Origin: Brevibacillus migulae
GTDB taxonomy: Bacteria > Bacillota > Bacilli > Brevibacillales > Brevibacillaceae
Assembly (NCBI RefSeq): GCF_004521915.1
Contig: NZ_SDKD01000027.1
Span: 1 to 47,409, forward strand
Reading direction: 5' to 3'
Length of the DNA stretch: 47,409 bases
Of the stretch, positions 40,165-47,409 are shown one piece after another. A model generated the notes under the pieces. It ran no database searches and had not been told where the DNA came from. It worked only from the letters and a program-made list of their open reading frames with translations. The stretch's first letter is position 1; each line of letters begins with the position of its first letter. A program made the position numbers and the translations under genes.

Positions 40165-43100
40165 ATGACAAACAACCAATCGCCTGCCTCGGATTCTTCC
40201 AAAACGAAACGTCGCCGCAAAAATCGGAGAAGTGCATTTTTTCTGCTTCTGAAAGTGGCGCTGTTGTTTGGAGGTATGGGCATCTTTGCTGCTGGAGGCA
40301 TCCTGACTGGATATGTCGCCTCTCTCGTACGGGACGAGCCTGTACGCAGCTATGACGAGATACATAAGAAGATTTTCAGCTTTGACTTGACGGGCTTTGT
40401 CTATTACAAGGACAACACCCTGCTTGCCCAGATGCGTACACCCGATGAAGATCGCCGCCTGGTGAAACGCGCGGATGTTTCTCCTCATCTCATCAATGCG
40501 ATCATCGCGACTGAAGACCGGAATTTTTTCACGCACAAGGGTGTGTCGCCGACTTCTACCCTGCGCGGGGCTTATCAGGATTTTACGAATCAGCCCGTCG
40601 TGACCGGGGGGAGTACGCTGACGCAGCAGCTCGTGAAGCTGACGATTCTGTCACCGGAAGTGAGCCACAAACGGAAAGCAAAGGAAATCTTTACAGCCTT
40701 GCGAATCGAGCGGATGTTTTCCAAGGATCAGATCCTGGAAGCGTACATGAACGAAATCTATTTCGGAAAAAGCGCCAGCGGCTCCAATATTTATGGTGTC
40801 CAAGCGGCAGCCAAAGGAATTTTCGACAAGGATGTAAAGGATATCTCGCTTGGTGAAGCCTCTTATCTGGCCGGAATGATTCAAAACCCTGGAAATTATA
40901 ATCCGTTTTCCAAGGCCGGCTATGAACGCGGAAAAGAACGGCAAAAGATGGTGCTGGACCGGATGATGGAAAACCGCTTCATCAGCCAAGCCCAGTATGA
41001 CGAAGCGCTCCATGCCGATTTGAAGATGGCATTGGCCAAACCGCCATCGACCCGAACCGTCGACCATCTCATGATGGAGATCGAGGAGCGTGCCGCTACC
41101 GCGTTGGTCGATACGCAGCTGGAACAAGAAGGGCGCGACAAGTCGACTGTCGGCAAGAATGAATACCGTCAGCTGCTCGAGGATCAGCGCCGCGAAATCC
41201 TGCGCAATGGTTACAAGATTTACACGACCATCGACAAGGACGTTCAGCAGATCATGACCGGAGTCGCGAGCGATCCCAAAAACTTTGGGAAAAACCGAAC
41301 CTATACGGTACGCCGCTCCAACGGCAAAACGGAAAAGATCGAAAATGCACTGGAAGAAGTCGGTTCCATGCTGATTCAAAACAAGACCGGCGCCATTTTA
41401 GGAATGATTGGCGGACGTGATTTTAATGTGGAGCAGACCAACCATGCGACTGCGCCGCGTCAGCCTGGCTCCTCGATGAAGCCGATTGCCGCCTACGCTC
41501 CGGCGCTGGAGCTTGGGATTCTGCAGCCGGGTTCACCGATCGATGACTCACCGCTTTTGCTTGCTGACGGCACACAAGGAAGCCATCTGCCGGTTAACTG
41601 GGACTACAAGTATCACGGGATCATCAGCGCTCGTGAAGCATTGCGGCAATCATGGAATGTCCCTGCCATCAAGACGTATTTGAAAGTCGGCATTCCAACC
41701 GCGCTAGAATACGTGAAGAAAATGGGGATCACCACCCTCGTCGAGAGCGACAACTATGCGGCGACCGGTGCGATCGGCGGTCTCAGCTACGGCTTGACGA
41801 CCGAAGAGCTTACCAACGCTTACGGAACGTTTGCCAACCACGGTTCCTTCATCGATGCCTATATGATCGAGCGAATCGAGGACAGCACGGGGAAAGTGAT
41901 CTACCAGCATGAGGTTCAGCCTGTCCCTGTATTCAGCGAGCAAACCGCTTACCTCATCACCGATATGATGCGTACGGTTGTCAACGCGGGTACTGGTGCG
42001 CATATTCGCAAGTACGTGCCACGAAGCATCGATGTCGCTGGGAAAACCGGAACGACAAACGGTTCCAACGACCTTGTCTTCGTAGGCTATACGCCAGAGC
42101 TTTCCATGGGCGTCTGGGTTGGGTTTGACGAGCCTTACCCAATGCCCGATTCGGAGAAATACCGACCGATGGCGGTATGGGGGAAAGTCATGCAGCAGGT
42201 CATCGAGAAAAGGCCGGATCTCTCTTCACCAACGGCAACGTTTCAGAAGCCGGAAGGGATTACGACGATGACTGTTGACAGCAAGTCTGGCCTGTTGCCC
42301 AGCGAGCTGTCTAAGCAAGCGAATCATTTGATAACGGATCTGTTCAATCGTCAATTTATCCCGACGAAAACAGACGACACCCACCAAAAGGCCAGGGTGG
42401 TCGTCGTAGGCGATAACCGTTATCTGGCGAAAGAGTCCACGCCAGCGGATTTCGTCTCGGAAGGCATTTTCTTCAAGAGTCCGGAGCCGCTGACGCTTAC
42501 GACGGAACAGATCAAGAGCAAGAACAGCAAGGCAGGGACTAGACCTCCCGACTGGGATCAGCGCCTGCCGGAAACGGAAGATCCCCGCACGGATCAGCCG
42601 GGTGCGCCGGCGGCTCCGACAAACATCGCCATCAGCCGCACCGGAAACAATATCGTGCTTACCTGGCAATCCGGAGCGGAGCCCGATCTCCTGGGCTATC
42701 GCATCTATCGTGCAAGCGTAGAGAATGGATTTGTGCATCTCGCAACCGTCAAAGATCCACTGACCTTAACGTTCACGGATAATGCCGCATCACCGACTGA
42801 ATCAGGCTATTACATCACTGCGGTGGATGTTGCCGGTCAGGAATCCTCCCCATCTGCCATCGCCTCTACAGCAGGCACAAGCAGCTGGACGATTCCGGAA
42901 ACGCTACCTGGCAATCCGGCCGGGGACCTGACGCCGACACCCGAGGTTGATGGACAAGAAGAACCTGGAGATTCATCAACATCTGGCTCGGAACCGCAAG
43001 CGTCTGCACCCTCCACTGTCCAGAATCTCAGGCTGAAGAAGGTTGACGGCGGCATCAGGCTGCAGTGGAAGGAGAATCCTTCCGATGAACAGATAATCGG

Positions 43101-43278
43101 CTACAAAGTCTACTACACCCCGGATCCGGTCAATGGCTTTGTGCTATTAGAAACCGTCACGGATAACAAGTACACCCATCAAGTGCTAGACCAGAATGGC
43201 TGGTATTATGTCACTGCGGTAAACAGCTATGGCGAATCTCCGCAAGGCCAGCAGCTCAACGGAATATCAGCTGATTAA
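40165..43278 (+). CDS. class A penicillin-binding protein 1A with two fibronectin type III domains
   Basis: 1037 residues. Cytoplasmic basic start, one membrane span (about 24-52), glycosyltransferase domain GT51 (about 80-270: ATEDRNFFTHKGV with catalytic Glu 117, GGSTLTQQLVK, RKAKEIFTALRIERMFSKDQILEAYMNEIYFG), transpeptidase domain (about 390-700: SSMK with Ser 436, SWN at 496-498, KTGTTNGSN). Two fibronectin type III modules follow (about 815-895 and 950-1035), linked by Pro/Ser/Glu-rich spacers. It polymerises and cross-links peptidoglycan. The C-terminal fibronectin modules are an extension beyond PBP1 and probably sit in the wall. GGGGGG lies before the ATG. Confidence 0.93.
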   Translation: MTNNQSPASDSSKTKRRRKNRRSAFFLLLKVALLFGGMGIFAAGGILTGYVASLVRDEPVRSYDEIHKKIFSFDLTGFVYYKDNTLLAQMRTPDEDRRLVKRADVSPHLINAIIATEDRNFFTHKGVSPTSTLRGAYQDFTNQPVVTGGSTLTQQLVKLTILSPEVSHKRKAKEIFTALRIERMFSKDQILEAYMNEIYFGKSASGSNIYGVQAAAKGIFDKDVKDISLGEASYLAGMIQNPGNYNPFSKAGYERGKERQKMVLDRMMENRFISQAQYDEALHADLKMALAKPPSTRTVDHLMMEIEERAATALVDTQLEQEGRDKSTVGKNEYRQLLEDQRREILRNGYKIYTTIDKDVQQIMTGVASDPKNFGKNRTYTVRRSNGKTEKIENALEEVGSMLIQNKTGAILGMIGGRDFNVEQTNHATAPRQPGSSMKPIAAYAPALELGILQPGSPIDDSPLLLADGTQGSHLPVNWDYKYHGIISAREALRQSWNVPAIKTYLKVGIPTALEYVKKMGITTLVESDNYAATGAIGGLSYGLTTEELTNAYGTFANHGSFIDAYMIERIEDSTGKVIYQHEVQPVPVFSEQTAYLITDMMRTVVNAGTGAHIRKYVPRSIDVAGKTGTTNGSNDLVFVGYTPELSMGVWVGFDEPYPMPDSEKYRPMAVWGKVMQQVIEKRPDLSSPTATFQKPEGITTMTVDSKSGLLPSELSKQANHLITDLFNRQFIPTKTDDTHQKARVVVVGDNRYLAKESTPADFVSEGIFFKSPEPLTLTTEQIKSKNSKAGTRPPDWDQRLPETEDPRTDQPGAPAAPTNIAISRTGNNIVLTWQSGAEPDLLGYRIYRASVENGFVHLATVKDPLTLTFTDNAASPTESGYYITAVDVAGQESSPSAIASTAGTSSWTIPETLPGNPAGDLTPTPEVDGQEEPGDSSTSGSEPQASAPSTVQNLRLKKVDGGIRLQWKENPSDEQIIGYKVYYTPDPVNGFVLLETVTDNKYTHQVLDQNGWYYVTAVNSYGESPQGQQLNGISAD

Positions 43279-43291
43279 GCCTTTCCTTCCC

Positions 43292-43325
43292 CCACACGGC
43301 ATGTTTGCGCCGTGTGGTTTTTTTT
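43292..43325 (+). terminator. rho-independent terminator
   Basis: CCACACGGC (43292-43300) and GCCGTGTGG (43309-43317) pair around an 8-base loop and are followed by eight Ts. Ends the PBP gene. Confidence 0.9.
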
Positions 43326-43445
43326 GTCGTTTAGCTCCGTCCACGCACCCGGCAAAAATTTGTCATATCAATCGCGGCTGAATCGATACTCAGTCCGTTA
43401 TAATGGTAAGTAATATGACTGACTAAAACGAGGTGGATTCACCTT

Positions 43446-44078
43446 ATGATTCACAAGAAGCAGTTTTATCAACGCGAGATCGCGGTTGCTGGAAGAACTC
43501 TGGTGATCGAAGGGCCTGTCCAGCCAGAGCAGCTGGCCGCGATGCGGTTTGACGAGGGGCTGAAAGCGTTTCGTCCTCCGGATCAACAGCAGAAAGCACT
43601 CGTTGAAATTGCAGGATTACCGGAAGGCAGAATTATTCTCGCCCGGGATGGCGATCTGGTTCTCGGCTACGCCACGTTCCTGCATCCGGATCCGATGGAA
43701 CGGTGGTCGCAGGCGCAGATGGAGGATCTGCTGGAACTCGGCGGCATCGAAGTCAGCGCGAAAGTCCGGGCTGGCGGAGTTGCCAAGCAACTGCTCCATG
43801 TCGCCTTTCTTGATGATGCGTTGGAAGATTATATCGTCATCACGACCGAATATTACTGGCATTGGGACTTAAAAGGTACCGGACTGGATGTGTGGGAGTA
43901 TCGAAAGGTGATGGAAAAGGTGATGGGAAGTGTTGGTCTGAGCTGGATGGCTACTGATGATCCTGAGATTTGCTCCCATCCCGCCAATTGCCTGATGGCC
44001 CGGATCGGCAAAAGAGTCCCGTCAGAGAGTATCGCGGCTTTTGATGCGATGCGGTTCCAGAATCGCTTTTTCTATTAA
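43446..44078 (+). CDS. acuA: acetyltransferase AcuA
   Basis: 210 residues, GNAT fold. AcuA acetylates, and so inactivates, acetyl-CoA synthetase AcsA in B. subtilis. Seen: KVRAGGVAKQLLHVAFLDDALEDYIVITTEYYWHWDLKGTGLDVWEYRKVMEKVMG, which is the AcuA signature. GAGGTGGATTCACC precedes the ATG. It is the first gene of acuABC; the next start is 12 bases after its stop. TATAAT at 43399-43404 is a likely -10 box but no convincing -35 was found. Confidence 0.93.
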   Translation: MIHKKQFYQREIAVAGRTLVIEGPVQPEQLAAMRFDEGLKAFRPPDQQQKALVEIAGLPEGRIILARDGDLVLGYATFLHPDPMERWSQAQMEDLLELGGIEVSAKVRAGGVAKQLLHVAFLDDALEDYIVITTEYYWHWDLKGTGLDVWEYRKVMEKVMGSVGLSWMATDDPEICSHPANCLMARIGKRVPSESIAAFDAMRFQNRFFY

Positions 44079-44090
44079 GGAGAGGATTTC

Positions 44091-44735
44091 ATGCGAATCG
44101 AAGAGATCATGCGCAGGCGGGTCGTAACCGTCGCTGCAGAGACAACGATTGGAGATGCGCTGCAATTGCTAAGGGGAAATCGTATTCGCCACCTACCCGT
44201 CTTGGCTGGCGATAAGCTTGTCGGAATCGTCTCCGACCGGGATTTACGCGACGCCCTCCCCTCATCGCTCCTGGCTCATGATGACGACAGCGAGGTCTTG
44301 AAAAAGAGTGTTAGCGCCATTATGAAGCGAGAGGTCATTACGGCTCATCCCCTTGATTTCATTCAAGATGCTGCCAAGACCATATACGATTACAAAGTGG
44401 GGTCACTACCGGTCTTGGAAGGCGGCCGTCTGGTCGGGATTGTCACGGAGTCGGATATATTAAACTGTCTGGTGGAATTATTCGGCGTCAATCGGCCTAG
44501 CTCAGTACTGGAGGTAAAAGTCGAAGACCGTGCCGGCACACTGGCCGAGGTAAGCGGCGTGTTTCGTGAGGCTGGCGTCAACGTATGCAGCATGGTGATC
44601 ACTCCCACCGCAGAGCCTGGACATAAAATTTTGCTGTTCCGCGTCCAGACCATCGACACCCGTCCGCTGGTCGCCAAGCTGCGCGAGCATGGGTTTCATG
44701 TGGTTGCTCCTACAGAAGGAGGCGTCCAGTCTTGA
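44091..44735 (+). CDS. acuB: AcuB: two CBS domains plus ACT domain
   Basis: 214 residues. Tandem CBS domains (about 1-140: MRRRVVTVAAETTIGDALQLL, IRHLPVLAGDKLVGIVSDRDLRDA, AIMKREVITAHPLDFIQDAAKTI, GSLPVLEGGRLVGIVTESDI) probably bind an adenine nucleotide. A C-terminal ACT-like domain (about 145-210, VKVEDRAGTLAEVSGVFREAGVNV) follows. It acts with AcuA and AcuC in acetoin and acetate use. AAGGAGAGG precedes the ATG. Its stop overlaps the TTG start of acuC. Confidence 0.93.
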   Translation: MRIEEIMRRRVVTVAAETTIGDALQLLRGNRIRHLPVLAGDKLVGIVSDRDLRDALPSSLLAHDDDSEVLKKSVSAIMKREVITAHPLDFIQDAAKTIYDYKVGSLPVLEGGRLVGIVTESDILNCLVELFGVNRPSSVLEVKVEDRAGTLAEVSGVFREAGVNVCSMVITPTAEPGHKILLFRVQTIDTRPLVAKLREHGFHVVAPTEGGVQS

Positions 44736-45892
44736 GCCGTCGCTCGCGTCTGATCTATTCGCCAGACTATGCTACCTACTATTTTCATGACGAGCATCCC
44801 TTTAACCAACGGCGGCTGCTCTTGACCTACGACCTGATGCAAGCACTCGGCTTGCTTCGGAAGGAAGATGTCACCCCTCCGCGCTACGCGACCGACGATG
44901 AAATCGCTCTTGTCCATGATCGCCAGTATCTGGAGACGGTTCGCAAGCAAGGACACAGCAAACAGCTGCTGCCCCAATCTGCGAGCTATGGGCTCGGAAC
45001 GGAGGATGTTCCCTGTTTTCCCAACATGCATGAGGCCTCTTCCCTGATCGTGGGCGGGTCGCTGCAAGCGGTCGATCTCGTGATGAATGGGGAGGCGGAG
45101 CATGCGTTCAACCCTGCCGGCGGTCTTCATCACGCGTTTAACGGTCGTGCTTCCGGTTTTTGCGTATACAACGATTGCTCGATTGCGATCGCCTACCTGC
45201 GGAAAAAATGGAATGCCCGCGTCCTTTACATCGATACGGATGCCCATCACGGGGATGGCGTACAGTGGGCGTTTTATGACGATCCCAACGTTCTCACCGT
45301 CTCGATCCATGAAACGGGCAAATTTTTATTCCCCGGCACTGGCGAGATTACCGAGCGTGGAACAGGGCAAGGCTACGGCTATTCGGTCAATGTCCCGCTG
45401 GACGCTTTTACGGAGGATGAATCGTTTCTCGAGGTCTATCGTGACTTGCTTCCCAAGCTGATCCGCGGCTTCAAACCGGATGTCATCCTGACGCAAAACG
45501 GCTGTGATGCCCATGCTTACGACCCGCTGACCCATCTTTCCTGTTCGATGCAGATCTACCAGCAAATCCCCCGCTTGGCTCATCAGCTGGCCCATGAATG
45601 GTGTCAGGGCCGATGGATCGCTGTCGGTGGTGGCGGCTACGATATTTGGCGCGTCGTACCACGTGCCTGGACGCTGCTCTGGTCGGAAATGACCGATCAG
45701 CCGCTGAGCGATAGGCCCCTTCCTGCCGAGTGGCTGCAGCGTTGGCAGGACAAAAGCGAGGAACAGCTACCTGCGCGCTTGTTTGATAACCTCGCGGATC
45801 TGCCTGTCATCCCGCGACGCAAGGAGATTTCCGAAAAAAATCGGGTGACTCTGGAAAGAGCATTGATGTATGCACCGCAAAGCGAAAAGTAA
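44732..45892 (+). CDS. acuC: AcuC, zinc-dependent protein deacetylase
   Basis: 386 residues, class I/II histone-deacetylase fold. Zinc ligands and charge relay: GLHHAFNGRASGFCVYND, YIDTDAHHGDGVQWAF (Asp, His), TQNGCDAHAYDPLTHL (Asp). It removes the acetyl group placed by AcuA, reactivating AcsA. The start is TTG, overlapping the acuB stop (TTGA), with GGAGG nine bases upstream. Last gene of the operon, followed by two terminators. Confidence 0.94.
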   Translation: MSRRSRLIYSPDYATYYFHDEHPFNQRRLLLTYDLMQALGLLRKEDVTPPRYATDDEIALVHDRQYLETVRKQGHSKQLLPQSASYGLGTEDVPCFPNMHEASSLIVGGSLQAVDLVMNGEAEHAFNPAGGLHHAFNGRASGFCVYNDCSIAIAYLRKKWNARVLYIDTDAHHGDGVQWAFYDDPNVLTVSIHETGKFLFPGTGEITERGTGQGYGYSVNVPLDAFTEDESFLEVYRDLLPKLIRGFKPDVILTQNGCDAHAYDPLTHLSCSMQIYQQIPRLAHQLAHEWCQGRWIAVGGGGYDIWRVVPRAWTLLWSEMTDQPLSDRPLPAEWLQRWQDKSEEQLPARLFDNLADLPVIPRRKEISEKNRVTLERALMYAPQSEK

Positions 45893-45913
45893 GCGTATAC
45901 AAGTCGAAAGATT

Positions 45914-45938
45914 AAAAAAAGCTCGGTTGAAGCTTTTT
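45914..45938 (+). terminator. terminator of acuABC
   Basis: AAAAAGCT and AGCTTTTT pair around CGGTTGA, followed directly by a T-run. Confidence 0.75.
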
Positions 45939-45970
45939 CATGATGCAGCCGAATCCTTCTTACGTGGAAG

Positions 45971-46005
45971 AAAAAATGTCACGCGTGATTGCGTGACGTT
46001 TTTTT
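45971..46005. terminator. bidirectional terminator overlapping the MarR stop
   Basis: GTCACGC and GCGTGAC form the stem with A- and T-runs outside. The MarR-family gene stop (45979-45981) lies within the hairpin, so the hairpin encodes the last residues. Confidence 0.85.
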
Positions 46006-46509
46006 GTCTGCTTCCCCAGAAGGGAATGCATCCGCGTAGTGTAGCAAAATATTTTTATCAATTTTCTCTAAAAGATGGAAAAGTTGTGAGACTTCAGTTT
46101 CCTCCATTCCCGCATACAGATTCTCGCGGACATTCGCTACGATGGGGATGATCTGGCCCAAGACTTCACGGCCAAAGGGAGTGAGGAAGATTTTGTGCTT
46201 TCTTTTGTCATCCGGATCGGAGGTGCGCTCGATGTAGGACTTCTTCTCCAGCGCATCCAGAATCCTTTTAATATTGGCCTTATCCTTGAACAGATTATCT
46301 CCAAGCTCCACTTGCGAAATGCCGTCTTTTTCATGCAAGCGAATCAACAGGAAAAATTGTTCGGGATTCAGATCATACCCTTTTTGTTGCGCCAAACTGA
46401 AAAACACTTGCCGGATCAGCCTCCACGTACGGTACACCTTATACGGAACCCCTTGCTCGAGGGTAAAATCCCTCAGCAACTGCTCGCGGGCTGCTTGCTC
46501 TTGTGACAT
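45979..46509 (-). CDS. MarR-family transcriptional regulator
   Basis: 176 residues. Winged helix with LNPEQFFLLIRLHEKDGISQVELGDNLFKDKANIKRILDALEKKSYIERTSDPDDKRKHKIFLTPFG (about 47-112), dimerisation helices at both ends. It contains no cysteine, so it does not sense oxidants by thiol switching like OhrR. AAGGAGCG precedes the ATG. A -10 TATAGT with TGG (46544-46549) suggests its own promoter. It lies 80 bases downstream of the AhpD-like gene, and probably binds the paired dyads upstream of it. Confidence 0.88.
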   Translation of the reverse strand: MSQEQAAREQLLRDFTLEQGVPYKVYRTWRLIRQVFFSLAQQKGYDLNPEQFFLLIRLHEKDGISQVELGDNLFKDKANIKRILDALEKKSYIERTSDPDDKRKHKIFLTPFGREVLGQIIPIVANVRENLYAGMEETEVSQLFHLLEKIDKNILLHYADAFPSGEADKKTSRNHA

Positions 46510-46589
46510 GCATGAACGCTCCTTGCTACTCGGTATTACTCCTACTATACCATTACATACAGCCTGTACTCATTATTCTCCTTGCATGC

Positions 46590-47243
46590 TTACATTTGAA
46601 AAAGCTCCAGGGCACTTTGCAGGTGTATGTGCGATGCTTCTGCGTGAACGGCAATCGCCACGAAAACAGCTTCACTGATCGCTTCCTTTTCTACCCCTGC
46701 CTCTTTTGCTGCCCGGACATGTACTTCGATGCAATAAGGGCATCTGGTCGTATGCGCGCAAGCAATCGCAATCAGCTCTTTGTCTTTAGCCGAAAGGACT
46801 CCTTCGCTCATGGCCGTATGATGAAAATGCATGAAGGATTGCGCATTTTTCTTATTGATTACAAAAAACTCGTTGAGGCGCCGGAGATATGACGACCGGT
46901 ACAATTCCTCTCCACCCTGCCCATCGTATGCATTCAGCATATTGACGCCATGGCTGGCCGCAGCGCCCGCTTTTACATTGGTAGCCACAAACATCGCTTC
47001 GGTTAGTTCTTCTTTCGTCGCGCCTTCCTCTTTTGCCCGATCGGCTTGACATTGGATGCTATACGCAGAACCGAGCACGATCGAAACCGCCGTTGCAATC
47101 AATGCCTTTTGCTTCCTGGATAGATTTCCTGGGACAAATGACTCTTGCAAGAAGCTCTGGTAGGCAAGTGACAAAGAATCGCTTCCGTTCCACTCGGCAA
47201 ACCGTCTTGCATCACTTTTCAAATAATACGCATCCTGAACCAT
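46590..47243 (-). CDS. two-domain carboxymuconolactone decarboxylase/AhpD-like protein
   Basis: 217 residues from the ATG at 47243 (GAGGAG nine bases upstream), or 228 from 47276. Two CMD modules: the first has GSAYSIQCQADRA with a degenerate Cys motif, the second has the AhpD-type TRCPYCIEVHVRAAKEAGV (CxxCxxxH near 185-190). Such proteins act as thiol peroxidase or hydroperoxide-reducing partners or decarboxylases. The start at 47276 lies inside the operator dyad and has no ribosome binding site, which favours 47243. Confidence 0.85.
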   Translation of the reverse strand: MVQDAYYLKSDARRFAEWNGSDSLSLAYQSFLQESFVPGNLSRKQKALIATAVSIVLGSAYSIQCQADRAKEEGATKEELTEAMFVATNVKAGAAASHGVNMLNAYDGQGGEELYRSSYLRRLNEFFVINKKNAQSFMHFHHTAMSEGVLSAKDKELIAIACAHTTRCPYCIEVHVRAAKEAGVEKEAISEAVFVAIAVHAEASHIHLQSALELFQM

Positions 47244-47265
47244 GACCATCAGCTCCTCAGACATA

Positions 47266-47323
47266 TTGGTTGCCATGGCAACTGTTTAAAGTATAATCAG
47301 AAATTGGTTGCTAAGGCAACTGT
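47266..47323. promoter_or_regulatory. two repeated MarR-type operator dyads
   Basis: GTTGCCATGGCAAC (47269-47282, perfect palindrome) and GTTGCTAAGGCAAC (47307-47320) sit in a repeated context ATTGGTTGC...GGCAACTGTTT. Centres are 38 bases apart. On the minus strand TTGCCT (47314-47319) and TATACT (47290-47295) form a promoter, 18 bases apart, for the AhpD-like gene. On the plus strand TTGCCA (47270-47275) and TATAAT (47292-47297) form another, 16 bases apart. The dyads overlap both, as repressor sites would. Confidence 0.6.
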
Positions 47324-47371
47324 TTTTTTGATTCTATTATCCTTGCATCGTCTGGTCTTTGGTGCATGCCA

Positions 47372-47409
47372 ATCGAGTAGGAGGGGGTGACTAACCCCCG
47401 ACCTCTCAC
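47372..47409 (-). mobile_element. 3' end of a group II intron (domain VI), partial
   Basis: Read on the minus strand, GTGAGAGGTCGGGGGTTAGT and ACCCCCTCCTACTCGAT fold as domain VI: GAG and AGG pair with CTC and CCT, leaving one bulged A (47378), 7-8 bases from the intron end. GGGGGT pairs with ACCCCC inside. This bulged branch-point A and the CCTACTCGAT end are typical of bacterial group II introns. The rest, including domain V and any reverse transcriptase, lies off the right edge. Insertion is upstream of the AhpD-like gene. Confidence 0.65.

Noticed and set aside
43360..43404. CcpA-binding (cre) site before acuA
   Set aside because: TGAATCGATACTCA near 43379 does not keep the CG at the right position of the cre consensus.
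47269..47282. start codon ATG at 47276 for the AhpD-like gene
   Set aside because: It lies in the centre of the operator palindrome and has no ribosome binding site; the ATG at 47243 does.

Overview
The window looks like chromosome from an endospore-forming, Gram-positive member of the Bacillales, most like Brevibacillus or a related Paenibacillaceae. This is inferred from gene content, not from a database search. Signs are strong AGGAGG-type ribosome binding sites, GTG and TTG starts, rho-independent terminators at most gene ends, sporulation genes (spo0M, ytrH, ytrI, a refZ-like TetR gene), CodY, a tyrosine T-box, an rpsD leader, an S-layer-homology protein and the acuABC operon. No CRISPR array, tRNA gene or prophage was seen. 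The edges are informative. Bases 1-170 are the minus-strand promoter and leader region of an rRNA operon whose genes lie off the left edge. The last 38 bases look like the 3' end (domain VI) of a group II intron that continues off the right edge.

Left part (1-9.6 kb): a small possibly sporulation-controlled gene, an FAH-family hydrolase, the sulfur-relay pair thiI and a NifS-type cysteine desulfurase, a five-LysM secreted wall protein, dapF, a DUF84 nucleotide phosphatase, a DUF4190-like membrane protein with a KSND repeat, a HAD nucleotidase and a DUF1540 cysteine-rich peptide. Middle (9.7-20.4 kb): an SDR, two MFS exporters, codY with a CodY-box-like site in its own promoter, spo0M, ytrH-ytrI, several small proteins (three of them below the usual length cutoff), an HD-GYP c-di-GMP phosphodiesterase, an M42 aminopeptidase with an unknown partner.

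20.5-28.5 kb: a GNAT plus N-succinylamino-acid racemase/o-succinylbenzoate synthase pair with translational overlap, which may convert D- to L-amino acids, then an HI0933-type flavoprotein. Next is an unusual 844-residue protein joining an extracytoplasmic TPM domain to an EzrA-like cytoplasmic coiled coil. It is flanked by a small membrane protein and a RefZ-like regulator, so cell-division functions sit together. Then come an endonuclease/exonuclease/phosphatase protein, a lipoprotein, an MBL-fold hydrolase, a GAF-GGDEF diguanylate cyclase and a histidine phosphatase.

33.6-47.4 kb: a YcdB-like S-layer-homology protein split by an apparent one-base deletion, rpsD with its autoregulatory leader, a YdcF protein, a DinB protein, T-box-controlled tyrS, a class A penicillin-binding protein ending in two fibronectin type III domains, acuABC (control of acetyl-CoA synthetase by acetylation, with acsA itself absent here), a cysteine-free MarR regulator and a two-domain carboxymuconolactone decarboxylase/AhpD protein preceded by two copies of a MarR-type dyad. 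Many of these genes (thiI, nifZ, ezrA, refZ, rpsD, tyrS, acuABC, ytrHI) lie in one neighbourhood in Bacillus subtilis, so the window is a rearranged version of that block.
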